Positions 6,450 to 15,198 of a DNA stretch of 38,489 bases are shown one piece after another (within the stretch, counting starts at the first letter, position 1; every line of letters starts with the position of its first letter). Both the position numbers and the translations under genes were made by a program. Source of the stretch: an uncultured Prevotella sp. (GTDB lineage: Bacteria > Bacteroidota > Bacteroidia > Bacteroidales > Bacteroidaceae); assembly GCA_905234845.1 (NCBI GenBank), contig CAJOIW010000022.1:1-38489 (forward strand), read 5' to 3'. The notes below the pieces were generated by a model. That model worked only from the letters and a program-made list of their open reading frames with translations, had not been told where the DNA came from and ran no database searches.

Positions 6450-8555
6450 TTAATAATTAATAGTGAATGTTATTCTCCATGATCGGCCCGGCATGGGATA
6501 GTGGGCCACGATTTCGTATTGCTTGTCGAAAATATTGAGCAATGAAGCGCGAATGGTGATGAATGTTTTTTGCTTATTGGTTATTGGTTTATGGTTTGCG
6601 ATTGGGCATTTTAAATAGAAGGTGCGCCATAGGCCGAGGTCGGTTTCGGCGTAGCCTGCCAGTCGTGTACTGGCGGCATGTTCGTTAGTAGTCCAGCGAT
6701 GGCTTATACCATCGTTTGTAACCGATAGGTTTACCCATGGATTTGCCCATGAGAATGAGACCGCATAGGAGTGTTCGGGGATGTAGGCAATCTGGTTTCT
6801 GTAATTGGGTGACTCAGGATTAGTGCGGTTCTCCACCCTCTGTCGGCTATAGTTAACCGTTAATCCTAATGTATGCTGGTTATGCGGTTGCCAGGAGATA
6901 TCGGTTGTCAAATCAATGCCGTGTGCCTTGGTCATAGCCATGTTCATCCTTCGCCAGATGAACATGTTGAAAGGTATGCCGATAATTTTGTCTTTCACCT
7001 TATTCCAATATAGGTCGGCAGTAGCGGCTATGCTGAAAGTTTGTCCAATGTGGTACTCCCATGTGAGTCCGACATTCCATTGTTGCGTGTGTTCCGGCTT
7101 CAAATCGGAGGAACCGATATGGTAGAAATAAAGTTCGTTGAAGGAAGGTATCCGGAAGATGCTTTTCCAAGAAGTACGGAAAAACAGTTGTTTGTGAGGG
7201 AGCAGTTGATACGATAGGGTAAAGCCCCCTCCAAACCTCCCCCCACTGGAGGAGGCTCTCTGCCACCCCATCCCTCCAAACCTCTCTTCACCGGAGACTT
7301 TTTCTTTTTCAGTTTCTTTTGAATACTCCTTGTTTGTGGAGGAAATAGAAGCATGAGGGATGAGCGTAGAGAGTGTGCGGGCTGTTATGGATAATCTTGG
7401 CCATTGCATTTTGGCTGTTAGTGATTGTAGAAACGTGTTGCGACGGGGGCTTCCATTTAATTGTATAGTGTGGTTCATTCCGTTCCAGATATAGTCGGAT
7501 GCATAGCACATGGAGAGCCAATTGGTCGGTTTGTAACTGAGGGCTGCCGAGATATAAGCTTCTCGTTGCAGATAGCGTGCACTTGAAGCGCCGCCTGTCG
7601 GCTTCTCGTTTTTATAGTCGGTTGATGACCAAGTCAGCTTTCCGCTCATCAGTAATTGCCATTGTCTCCCCAATAAACTATGCCATTGTGCTTGTCCGAA
7701 TGCCGTCTTCTCATGCAAGGTCTCATCATTCTCTGCTGTGTATAGATGTACTATTCCTGGTAGTTGGCGACGGTTATCGTAGTAATATATTTTGGATGTC
7801 AGCGTATTTGCCTCATTGATTCTCCAATCCATATTGATTTCCCCGTGTCCACTTGTCATCCTGCTGTTTGTCCGTCGCTCGCGAGTGGTGAGATTGACAT
7901 TTCTAAGTGTGAAAGGATAGTCGTTCTCGGCATAGGTGTATTCGCCTTGAGCATTGAGAGTGAGCTGATGAGCAAAATTCTTGGTAAAGGAAAACGATGG
8001 GGAAGTCATTCCCCATGAGCCGAGTGTGATGCCGACAGATGAAGGAGGTGACGTGAGGGTGGAGAGAGGGGAGTGGAGAGAATAAATAGAGAGAGAGGCT
8101 GCTGAAGCCATGTTTCTTGCAGGCTGAAGAAGGAGTTCTTTGTCGCCTGTGTGCATGGAGAAACTGCTCATATTGGTCAATGAGTAGCGCGAGAGATCTA
8201 TCTCCCCTGTCTGGCAATCGCCCAATGCGAAGCCGTCGTAGATTACAGCCGTATGTTGTGATCCCATGCCGCGTACCGACACGGTCTTCATTCCTCCGGC
8301 ACCGCCATAATCGCGTACGGTGATACCTGCTATATGGCGTAGTAATTCTGCCATAGAACCTATGCCTAATTTTACCATGCGAGTATGGCTGAACGACTGT
8401 ACGGGTATAGCGGCTCCTGCATGCACTTCAGAACGGGAGGAAATTACCTCTATGCCGTCCAAATCGTACACGCGAAGCCATGTAGAGTCTGCATCTTGTG
8501 CGTTGCATAGACATACTGACAACAAGACAAACAGTATTAAGACAATACGCCTCAT
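6450..8555 (-). CDS. btuB: TonB-dependent cobalamin receptor (BtuB-like)
   Basis: Protein of 701 residues: signal peptide (1-19), a TonB-box-like segment, plug domain (about 30-150, with VRDYGGAGGMKTVSVRGMGSQH) and a 22-strand type barrel ending in an aromatic residue (ITFTINY). It would carry B12 across the outer membrane using TonB energy. A cobalamin riboswitch directly upstream and the BtuG and BtuF homologs downstream make the substrate nearly certain. At 701 residues it is somewhat long for BtuB, partly because of three in-frame repeat-derived segments: LHSPLSTLTSPPSS (DNA near 8041-8100), GEERFGGMGW / GGRFGGGF (7224-7300) and CPIANHKPITNKQKTF (6566-6612). All three preserve the frame, and by position they would fall in barrel loops or at strand ends. 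Confidence 0.88.
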   Translation of the reverse strand: MRRIVLILFVLLSVCLCNAQDADSTWLRVYDLDGIEVISSRSEVHAGAAIPVQSFSHTRMVKLGIGSMAELLRHIAGITVRDYGGAGGMKTVSVRGMGSQHTAVIYDGFALGDCQTGEIDLSRYSLTNMSSFSMHTGDKELLLQPARNMASAASLSIYSLHSPLSTLTSPPSSVGITLGSWGMTSPSFSFTKNFAHQLTLNAQGEYTYAENDYPFTLRNVNLTTRERRTNSRMTSGHGEINMDWRINEANTLTSKIYYYDNRRQLPGIVHLYTAENDETLHEKTAFGQAQWHSLLGRQWQLLMSGKLTWSSTDYKNEKPTGGASSARYLQREAYISAALSYKPTNWLSMCYASDYIWNGMNHTIQLNGSPRRNTFLQSLTAKMQWPRLSITARTLSTLIPHASISSTNKEYSKETEKEKVSGEERFGGMGWQRASSSGGRFGGGFTLSYQLLPHKQLFFRTSWKSIFRIPSFNELYFYHIGSSDLKPEHTQQWNVGLTWEYHIGQTFSIAATADLYWNKVKDKIIGIPFNMFIWRRMNMAMTKAHGIDLTTDISWQPHNQHTLGLTVNYSRQRVENRTNPESPNYRNQIAYIPEHSYAVSFSWANPWVNLSVTNDGISHRWTTNEHAASTRLAGYAETDLGLWRTFYLKCPIANHKPITNKQKTFITIRASLLNIFDKQYEIVAHYPMPGRSWRITFTINY
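6566..6612. repeat. TTATTGGTTATTGG-type repeat inside btuB
   Basis: A degenerate tandem of TTATTGG / TTATGG blocks that in frame gives IANHKPITNKQK near the btuB C-terminus, between barrel strands. Confidence 0.45.
7224..7300. repeat. Paired CCCTCCAAACCTC repeats inside btuB
   Basis: CCCTCCAAACCTC occurs twice (7228-7240 and 7271-7283), each followed by a CACTGGAGGA- or CACCGGAGA-type inverted half. In frame this gives two RFGG motifs in a Gly/Ser-rich loop of the barrel. Confidence 0.6.
8041..8100. repeat. GAGGGTGGAGAGAGGGGAGT-type purine repeat inside btuB
   Basis: A purine-rich tandem of GGAGAG / GAGTGGAGAG blocks. In frame it gives SIYSLHSPLSTLTSPPSS just after the plug domain. Confidence 0.45.
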
Positions 8556-8631
8556 CTTGTATTTTCAATCTTTTATCTCTATCCAGAGAAAACATTTCCC
8601 TGCCTTCCTCGAGGCACAGGAAATAACTAAG

Positions 8632-8815
8632 GCAAAAGGCAGGTCTTCTGACTTGCGGACCGAGCTGAACAGCCTTCCCAAATCATCGTTAAGTACGGTG
8701 CTCCAGTGGCATATTTGTTCAACTCCTTGAAAGGAACGCTTACAGCAGCGGGACTGTTCGGGATTTTCACCTGATTCCCTTTTAATCGCCTGACTTTATA
8801 GGACAAGGCGAACCA
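8632..8815 (-). promoter_or_regulatory. Cobalamin (adenosylcobalamin-type) riboswitch
   Basis: Read on the - strand, the region holds the class hallmarks in order: GGGAATCAGGTGAAAATCCC near the 5' side (around 8768-8780), AACAGTCCCGCTGCTGTAA (around 8742-8760) and the 3' core AAGTCAGAAGACCTGC (8639-8654). Between riboswitch and btuB start (8556-8631) is a hairpin, roughly TTTCC...TGCCT paired with AGGCAGGGAAA, that could be the expression platform. Expected effect: B12 binding represses btuB-btuG-btuF. Confidence 0.95.
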
Positions 8816-8824
8816 ATTGCGATG

Positions 8825-8856
8825 CAAAGGTAGTACAAACCGAGCGAAAAAGCAAA
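8825..8856 (-). promoter_or_regulatory. Promoter of the btu operon
   Basis: On the - strand, TACCTTTG (8825-8832) matches the Bacteroidota -7 box TAnnTTTG, and TTTGC (8852-8856) lies 19 bp upstream as the -33 box. The predicted start falls just before the riboswitch. Confidence 0.75.
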
Positions 8857-8877
8857 TTTATTTGTAATTTTCCGATA

Positions 8878-9462
8878 CTAAAAAATCACCTCATTCATTG
8901 GAATGTCATGTTCGTTGACGGGGAGATCAGAAACTATTTGGAAAGGATAACAGATGCCAATGAATGACTGATGGGTGCTGGATGACGGGTGCAGAATGGT
9001 GGCAAGGTATCTGTCGTAGTATCCTCTCCCTCGTCCAAGTCGTTTGCCATTGACAGTAAATGCCATGCCAGGGATGAGAAAAACCTTTTTTTGATGAGGG
9101 ATGAGGGATGAGGGATGAGAAATGAGAGATGAAGGATGGGGTTCCATGATATGAAAGGCTCCTTCGTTAAGATGCTCTTCACCGTCATAAGGTAGAAAGG
9201 TGATATGGGTGTCATCGATAACACGAGGCAGCAGAATGTTTTTGCCTTGCCGATGCAGTTTTTTTATGACGGGGCGAATATCGACTTCGTCGGATAGGGG
9301 GTAGAAAGCCATAATGGTAGTGGCCTCAATGACCAAAGGGTGGTCGAGTAGTTTTTTGCATATATCTGCTGACCACTCATGAAGCTGTTCCGCAGAGTAT
9401 TGTTTCCGCAATAGTCGTATATGCCTGCGGATCTCAACCTTGTCGAATAGCGTGTTGACCAT
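8878..9462 (-). CDS. 5-formyltetrahydrofolate cyclo-ligase
   Basis: Protein of 194 residues. It converts 5-formyl-THF plus ATP to 5,10-methenyl-THF. Landmarks: N-terminal KVEIRRHIRLLRKQYS, the FYPLSDEVDIRP block (about 53-65) and the C-terminal signature PGMAFTVNGKRLGRGRGYYDRYL with the Gly-rich ATP/folate loop. It is the last gene of a four-gene operon; its start overlaps the stop of the S41 protease gene by 1 bp. Two in-frame repeat tracts are present: PHPSSLISHPSSLIPHQ (DNA 9093-9140) just before the signature, and HPSSSTHQS (8966-8997) before FIGICYP. Both lie between conserved blocks, so the enzyme is probably active with longer loops. Confidence 0.9.
   Translation of the reverse strand: MVNTLFDKVEIRRHIRLLRKQYSAEQLHEWSADICKKLLDHPLVIEATTIMAFYPLSDEVDIRPVIKKLHRQGKNILLPRVIDDTHITFLPYDGEEHLNEGAFHIMEPHPSSLISHPSSLIPHQKKVFLIPGMAFTVNGKRLGRGRGYYDRYLATILHPSSSTHQSFIGICYPFQIVSDLPVNEHDIPMNEVIF
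8966..8997. repeat. GATGGGTGCTGGATGACGGG-type repeat in the folate ligase gene
   Basis: A degenerate GATGGGTG / GATGACGGGTG tandem encoding HPSSSTHQS, similar in peptide and DNA to the tract at 9093-9140. Confidence 0.5.
9093..9140. repeat. GATGAGG tandem repeat in the folate ligase gene
   Basis: Six to seven near-copies of GATGAGG / GATGAGA in a row. It encodes two PSSLI.H units in frame. Related tracts occur at 150-180 and 35289-35320. Confidence 0.7.
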
Positions 9463-11228
9463 TATGCCTGTGCTATCATTGTTACGTGCCGGTGGACGGA
9501 GAGATAATCATAAGAGGGTATCCCATAGGCGATTTTGTCCTCTTTTTTCCCATTCGGCTTACTGGGGAAAGCCTCTCCCTTGCGGAGTATGTCGAGTGCC
9601 GTCTTTATAGCGGGGTCGTCTTGGTTGAGGTATTGCGTCCAGGCTTGTTCATCAAGCATATTATAGATGATGCGACTGTTGATATGTCTTTGCAGGAGAG
9701 TGTGTGATTTTTCGATGAGCACATTTCGGCGACGCAACCCATGTTGGTCGGCATAGGTGGCAAACTGTTCAACGGTATTTTGGCGAATGAGATATGCTGC
9801 AAGGTCGGCCATCTCCTTGAAATTGTTGAGCTGTATTCGGTTGTCGTCGGTATAGGTGAAGGCAAATTGGAGGATGAGTCCACTCATAACCGCCTGTCGA
9901 TAGTAGGATGTCACGTCGAGTGTATCTTCTGGGATGAATATATCGGGTGTAATACCACCACCACCATAGACTGTTCGTCCAAGTGTGGTGTGATATTTCG
10001 GCCCCGTATGCTTGATGCTGTCTTGGGAAAAGAATTCTCCATGCTGGTAACGAGTGATAATATCCTGTTCGTAATCTTTGTTGTCTCCTGTGGTATAGGG
10101 TTTTTGAATACATCTACCCGAAGGGGTATAGTAGCGGGCAATGGTAAGTCGTATCATAGAATGATCGGGGAATTCTATCTGTTGTTGTACGAGTCCTTTT
10201 CCAAAAGACCTTCGTCCGATGATAGTTGCGCGGTCGTTGTCTTGCATGGCTCCTGCAAAAATTTCTGAGGCTGAGGCGGATGCCTCGTTAATAAGAATAA
10301 CAAGGGGAATATCTTTGTAGGTTCCGTAGCCGTCGGAGCGATAGTCTTGCCGTGGCGCTTTGCGTCCTTGTGTATAGACAATGAGCTTATTCTTGGGTAA
10401 AAACTCATTAATAATCTGTACAGCGGAATTGAGATAGCCACCAGTATTATCACGCAAATCAATAACAAGATTACTGAATCCTTCATTTGCAAGTGTGCTG
10501 AGGGCGATAAGCATTTCCGGGTAGGTGTTTTCACCAAAGTTCTTGATGCGAATGTAGCCGGTTTTCTTGTCGAGCATATAAGTCGCGCTGATGCTTTTCT
10601 GAGGTATATCCCCTCGTGTCACAGTGAAAGAGAGTGGCTTGCTATGTCCGTATCGTCGGATACCAATCTTGACTTTAGTTCCTTTCTTGCCTTTAAGTCT
10701 GCGCATAGCTTCTTGATTGGTAACGGTTTTACCTACAAATGCGTTATCGTCAACGCTGATGATTTTATCACCAGCAAGTATACCTGCCCGTTCAGCAGGT
10801 CCATTTTTTACAACGTTTTGTACGTGTATGGTGTCTTCGCGAATGACGAATTCGATACCCACACCAGAGAAAGAGCCTTTCAGATCATCACTGCCCATTT
10901 CAACCTCGTCGGCACTAAGATAGACGGAATGCGGGTCTAATTCGGCGAGAATCTGGGGCATGGCTTTTTCTACAAGTGAATCGATGTCAACCTTGTCAAC
11001 ATATTGATCATCAATGATATGCAGAAGGTTGTTTAACCGATTGCTTCCAGAGTTGATGATGTTTAACCTGTTGCCGGAAAAGTGGTTGGCGTAGAATGTA
11101 CCAATGATGATGCCCACAACAATACTGATTGCCATGAGTAACGGCATGAAGCGGTTATTATTCTGATTCATATTAGCTTTACGTTTTTTTAGAGTATCTT
11201 CTATTTGAAAGGAATTCTTTATTGTCAT
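9462..11228 (-). CDS. C-terminal processing protease, S41 family
   Basis: Protein of 588 residues. One N-terminal transmembrane segment (about 28-46) anchors it with the protease outside the cytoplasm. A PDZ domain (about 108-195, with GSFSGVGIEF and GDKIISVDD) is followed by the S41 core (about 210-370), with the ASASASEIFAGAMQD motif (catalytic Ser about 319) and GRRSFGKG (Lys about 344), the Ser-Lys dyad of CtpA/Prc proteases. It trims or degrades periplasmic proteins from their C-termini. ATG at 11226-11228 overlaps the stop of the deaminase gene (ATGA), suggesting coupling; an internal ATG at 11171 (MNQNNNRF) is an alternative start closer to the membrane helix. Confidence 0.9.
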   Translation of the reverse strand: MTIKNSFQIEDTLKKRKANMNQNNNRFMPLLMAISIVVGIIIGTFYANHFSGNRLNIINSGSNRLNNLLHIIDDQYVDKVDIDSLVEKAMPQILAELDPHSVYLSADEVEMGSDDLKGSFSGVGIEFVIREDTIHVQNVVKNGPAERAGILAGDKIISVDDNAFVGKTVTNQEAMRRLKGKKGTKVKIGIRRYGHSKPLSFTVTRGDIPQKSISATYMLDKKTGYIRIKNFGENTYPEMLIALSTLANEGFSNLVIDLRDNTGGYLNSAVQIINEFLPKNKLIVYTQGRKAPRQDYRSDGYGTYKDIPLVILINEASASASEIFAGAMQDNDRATIIGRRSFGKGLVQQQIEFPDHSMIRLTIARYYTPSGRCIQKPYTTGDNKDYEQDIITRYQHGEFFSQDSIKHTGPKYHTTLGRTVYGGGGITPDIFIPEDTLDVTSYYRQAVMSGLILQFAFTYTDDNRIQLNNFKEMADLAAYLIRQNTVEQFATYADQHGLRRRNVLIEKSHTLLQRHINSRIIYNMLDEQAWTQYLNQDDPAIKTALDILRKGEAFPSKPNGKKEDKIAYGIPSYDYLSVHRHVTMIAQA

Positions 11229-11659
11229 ACGGATTTCTCTCCGGCGTAGACAACTTCGATGTCGGCACGTTTCAAGAGATCAATGCCGTCTTCAAGACGA
11301 TATTTTTCGGCATAGACAACACGTTTGATGCCGGCTTGAATGATGAGTTTCGCACATTCAATACATGGTGATGAGGTGACATAGAGTGTGGAGCCGTCAC
11401 TGTTGTTTCCAGAACGAGCGAGTTTCGTAATGGCATTGGCCTCAGCATGTAGGACATAAGGCTTTGTCAGATTGTTTTCGTCCTCGCATTGATTCTCGAA
11501 TCCACTGGGGGTGCCGTTATAGCCATCGCTGATAATCATCTTGTCCTTCACGACGAGAGCTCCTACTTTTCGGCGTTGACAATAGGAGTTTTCAGCCCAA
11601 ATCTTTGCCATGCGAAGATAACGCAGGTCGAGTTTATATTGCTTGTCGTCTGTTCTCAT
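11225..11659 (-). CDS. Deoxycytidylate (dCMP) deaminase
   Basis: Protein of 144 residues. Zinc-dependent deaminase with HAEANA (His71, catalytic Glu73) and SPCIECAK (Cys99, Cys102), plus the GYNGTPSGF substrate loop of dCMP/ComEB-type enzymes. It makes dUMP for thymidylate synthesis. It starts 3 bp after the M3 peptidase stop and overlaps the S41 protease start by 4 bp, so it is a middle gene of the operon. Confidence 0.92.
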   Translation of the reverse strand: MRTDDKQYKLDLRYLRMAKIWAENSYCQRRKVGALVVKDKMIISDGYNGTPSGFENQCEDENNLTKPYVLHAEANAITKLARSGNNSDGSTLYVTSSPCIECAKLIIQAGIKRVVYAEKYRLEDGIDLLKRADIEVVYAGEKSV

Positions 11660-11662
11660 TCT

Positions 11663-13750
11663 TTATGACTCATTAGTTATGTGTGTAGGTGTGATACCAT
11701 TTCGTTCCAATAGTGCTTCGATAGTCGGTTCTTTTCCTCGGAAACGTTTGTATAGTGTCATGGGATGTTCGGTTCCTCCTTTGGAAAGTATGCATTCACG
11801 GAAGCGTTGTGCCGTTGATTGATTGAAGATGCCCTCTTTTTTGAATACTGAAAAAACATCGGCATCGAGAACTTCTGCCCATTTGTAACTATAATAGCCA
11901 GCCGCATAACCTCCTGCCATGATATGGGAGAATTGCACCGTCATGCAGGAGTCTGCAAGTTGTTCGGTGATGATGGCCTTTGCCCATGCATTCTTCTCAA
12001 ATGTACGGATGTCTTCGTCAAATTTCTTATCCATGGTATAGTAAGCCATATCGAGTAATCCGAAACTGACTTGCCGCATACATGCGCTGGCCACCATGAA
12101 GTTGCGGCTTTTGATAATGCGTTCAATGTACTCATCGGGTAGAGGCTCGCCCGTTTGGTAATGAAAGGCAAAAGTGCGTAGAAAATCTTTTTCGACGGCA
12201 AAATTCTCCATAAATTGTGAGGGTAGTTCCACAAAGTCCCACCAAACATTTGTTCCACTGAGACTTTCAAAACGTGTATTGGCAAACATTCCATGTAGGG
12301 AATGACCGAACTCGTGGAGGAACGTTTCTACCTCCCCAAGGGTCAGCAGTGCTGGTTTTTCAAGAGTTGGTTTTGTAAAATTCATTACCACACTGACATG
12401 TGGACGAACGTTCTTTCCCTTTTTGTCAATCCATTGTCCTTGAAACTCGGTCATCCACGCACCCTCTTGCTTACCTTTTCGTGGGAAGAAATCGGCATAG
12501 AAAACGGCAAGAAAAGACCCATCTTGGTCGAAAACCTCGTATGCTTTCACATCAGGATGATAGACAGGAATATCTTTGTTTTCCTTGAAGGTAATTCCAT
12601 AGAGACGTGTAGCTAGGCCAAAAACCCCATCTACGACTTTCTCCAGTTGGAAATAAGGCCTCAACATCTCTGCATCGATGTTGAACTTTTCCATTCTCAG
12701 TTTATGTGAATAGAATGCTATGTCCCAAGGCTGCATCTCAAACTTTTCACCTTCTATGCGTTTAGCCAGCAGTTTTATCTCCTTCACTTCTTCAAGAGCC
12801 GTAGGTTTATAGGCGTCTATAAGGTCGTTTAGAAGTTTGTAAACATTTGCTGTTGTGGTGGCCATGCGATGTTTGAGCACATAATCAGCATAAGTCTCAT
12901 AACCGAGCAGTTGTGAAATCTCGCGACGAAGGTTAATCAATCGTGTACAGATGGCGAAGTTGTTGGCATCATTATCGTGAGTGCATACTGTGTTACGCGC
13001 TTTATAAAGTTGTTCACGTAGGTGTCTGCGTGTGGAGTAGGTCATGAATGGAGAGTAGCTGGGTGAGTCAAGTGTGAATAGCCAACCATCTTTGTCTTGT
13101 TCCTTAGCAGCTAATTTTGCTGCCTCTTGTGCTGTGTCGGGAAGACCGTCAAGGTCTTCCTCATTGGTAATATGCAGTTGAAAAGCTTTGTTTTCTTTTA
13201 AAAGATTCTGTGAGAATTGAAGAGTGAGCAGACCTGCCTCCTCAGTGAGTTTACGTAATTGATCTTTACCGTCTTCAGAAAGAAGTGCTCCACTACGTAC
13301 AAAACCGTCATAACTGTTATCAAGCAGCATTTTTTCTTCGGGAGTAAGATCTCCATGGTGCTCGTAAACATATTTGGTCCGTTCGAAAAGTTGCTTATTG
13401 AGCGAAATATCATTGGCGTGCTTGGTAAGCAATGGACTCATCTTTTGTGCCAATGCATCGAGAGTATCGTTAGTCTCGGCACTAAGCATACATGAAAAAA
13501 CATTTGACACACGGTTGAGTAGGTCGTAATAGTGCTCTCCTTTCGACGTGTCAGTAAAAATGATGGTATTCTCAAAAGTCGGTTCTTCAGGATTGTTGAT
13601 GATAAGGTCAATTTCTTCCTTCTCTCGTTTCATTCCTTCGATGAATGCCTCTTCAAAATCTTCCGTGTGAATACTCCCAAATGGGACAGTATCGTGTGGA
13701 GTGTCATAAGGCAGGAAAAAGGGATTTATTCTCTCGTTTTTTTCTTTCAT
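11663..13750 (-). CDS. M3-family metallopeptidase (peptidyl-dipeptidase / oligopeptidase)
   Basis: Protein of 695 residues, normal for the Dcp/PrlC branch of family M3. The zinc site HEFGH (His479, Glu480, His483) is followed 25 residues later by Glu508 in DFVELPSQ, the third ligand. No signal peptide is visible, so it is probably cytoplasmic and degrades short peptides. The Tyr-rich C-terminal stretch GGYAAGYYSYKWAEVLDADV is a typical M3 substrate loop. First gene of the operon with dCMP deaminase, S41 protease and folate ligase. Whether it acts as dipeptidase or oligopeptidase cannot be read from the sequence. Confidence 0.92.
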   Translation of the reverse strand: MKEKNERINPFFLPYDTPHDTVPFGSIHTEDFEEAFIEGMKREKEEIDLIINNPEEPTFENTIIFTDTSKGEHYYDLLNRVSNVFSCMLSAETNDTLDALAQKMSPLLTKHANDISLNKQLFERTKYVYEHHGDLTPEEKMLLDNSYDGFVRSGALLSEDGKDQLRKLTEEAGLLTLQFSQNLLKENKAFQLHITNEEDLDGLPDTAQEAAKLAAKEQDKDGWLFTLDSPSYSPFMTYSTRRHLREQLYKARNTVCTHDNDANNFAICTRLINLRREISQLLGYETYADYVLKHRMATTTANVYKLLNDLIDAYKPTALEEVKEIKLLAKRIEGEKFEMQPWDIAFYSHKLRMEKFNIDAEMLRPYFQLEKVVDGVFGLATRLYGITFKENKDIPVYHPDVKAYEVFDQDGSFLAVFYADFFPRKGKQEGAWMTEFQGQWIDKKGKNVRPHVSVVMNFTKPTLEKPALLTLGEVETFLHEFGHSLHGMFANTRFESLSGTNVWWDFVELPSQFMENFAVEKDFLRTFAFHYQTGEPLPDEYIERIIKSRNFMVASACMRQVSFGLLDMAYYTMDKKFDEDIRTFEKNAWAKAIITEQLADSCMTVQFSHIMAGGYAAGYYSYKWAEVLDADVFSVFKKEGIFNQSTAQRFRECILSKGGTEHPMTLYKRFRGKEPTIEALLERNGITPTHITNES

Positions 13751-13774
13751 ATCTTGATATTTCTATTTTCGGTG

Positions 13775-13782
13775 CAAAATTA
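13775..13782 (-). promoter_or_regulatory. Promoter -7 box for the M3 peptidase operon
   Basis: TAATTTTG on the - strand fits TAnnTTTG, 25 bp before the start codon at 13750. I see no clear -33 TTTG. Confidence 0.55.
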
Positions 13783-13857
13783 GCAAATTTCTTTTATTCG
13801 TCTAATGTAATTAACAATTATCAGTGTGCGATTAACAATAAATAGGAAAAGATGATA

Positions 13858-15198
13858 CTACATCTCAGAATCTAATCTGTTGCGCCAGAGGTATTTCCGG
13901 GTTTCATGTACAATAATACCATTTAGGAATATAAGAGATAGTAGATTGGGTATGGCCATGAGGGCATTCATGCAGTCGGCAATGTTCCATACAATACCGA
14001 GATTGGCAATACTTCCAATGAAGATGGCAGTTATATAGGCCACACGATAGCCAATAGTCCAGCGTTTCCCCTTTAAGTATTCCATGGCTCTTTCACCATA
14101 ATAGCTCCATCCAAGAATGGTGCTGAAAGCAAAAGTTAGTAATCCAAAACTCAATAGCGGTGCACCGACATAGGGAATTTTGCCAAAGGCCAGTTTGGTT
14201 AGCGCTGCACCATCAGTGATGTTGATGTCGGGATAATGAATGATACTACTGACGATGACGATGCCTGTAAGCGCACAAATAACAACAGTGTCCCAGAAAG
14301 TACCGCTTGAAGATACTAATGCTTGCCGGACGGGGTTGCGAGTTTGTGCTGCTGCTGCGACGATGGGGGCAGAACCAAGGCCAGATTCATTAGAAAAAAG
14401 TCCTCTGGCGATGCCATATCTGGCAGCAGTCATTACAGTTGTCCCTACAAATCCACCTCCCAAAGCACTTGGATTGAATGCGGATTCGCATATAAGTTTG
14501 ATAGCTGGCCATACATATTCGGCATTGATAGTCAATATATACAGACATCCAATAATGTAGAACAATGCCATGAAAGGTACTAGCGCTGCACAGACGCGGG
14601 CAATGCTTTTCACTCCTCCCAGCACAACTGCTCCTGCAAGAAAACATACGATGGCTCCTGTAATATAAGGTGAAATGCCATAGGTGGTCTCAGTTATAGT
14701 AGCAATGGCATTTGCTTGTACGGTGTTGCCGATACCAAAAGCGGCACAAGCAGTGAATATAGCAAACAATCGGGCAAGAGTCTTCCATCCTAATCCGTGT
14801 TCCAAAGCATACATTGGACCGCCACACATTTTTCCTTCGGATGTCTGCTGGCGGTATTTGATGGCGAGAAGACCTTCGGCATACTTCGTTGAAATACCAA
14901 AAACACCAGTGAGCCAACACCAAAGAACAGCACCAGGGCCACCTAAAGCTATGGCAGTTGCCACGCCGATGATGTTTCCCGTTCCAATGGTAGCAGCTAA
15001 TGCTGTTGCCAATGCACCGAATTGTGAAACGTCGCCGGTTGCGTTGTGGTCTCTTTTTACGGAAAGTTTGATGGCTGTGAATATTCTCAGTTGTGGAACT
15101 CTCAATCGTATAGTCAGAAAAATATGAGTACCCAATAGCAGGATGACCATAGGCCATCCCCAAAGGAAAGTGCTTAGTTGCTCAAAAAAAATGTTCAT
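13858..15198 (-). CDS. Alanine or glycine:cation symporter (AGCS family)
   Basis: Protein of 446 residues with about ten hydrophobic helices and the AGCS landmarks GALATALAATIGTGNIIGVATAI (about 63-85), GPGAVLWCW, GGPMYALEHGLG and ARGLFSNESGLGSAPI. It is an inner-membrane Na+ (or H+) coupled importer of alanine or glycine. Its ATG overlaps the stop of the upstream DUF4230 gene (ATGA), so the two are coupled; it is the last gene of that operon. Exact amino acid not readable. Confidence 0.92.
   Translation of the reverse strand: MNIFFEQLSTFLWGWPMVILLLGTHIFLTIRLRVPQLRIFTAIKLSVKRDHNATGDVSQFGALATALAATIGTGNIIGVATAIALGGPGAVLWCWLTGVFGISTKYAEGLLAIKYRQQTSEGKMCGGPMYALEHGLGWKTLARLFAIFTACAAFGIGNTVQANAIATITETTYGISPYITGAIVCFLAGAVVLGGVKSIARVCAALVPFMALFYIIGCLYILTINAEYVWPAIKLICESAFNPSALGGGFVGTTVMTAARYGIARGLFSNESGLGSAPIVAAAAQTRNPVRQALVSSSGTFWDTVVICALTGIVIVSSIIHYPDINITDGAALTKLAFGKIPYVGAPLLSFGLLTFAFSTILGWSYYGERAMEYLKGKRWTIGYRVAYITAIFIGSIANLGIVWNIADCMNALMAIPNLLSLIFLNGIIVHETRKYLWRNRLDSEM

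Noticed and set aside
9741..10268. 175-residue + strand open frame opposite the S41 protease gene
   Set aside because: Antisense shadow of conserved protease coding sequence with no promoter or family pattern.
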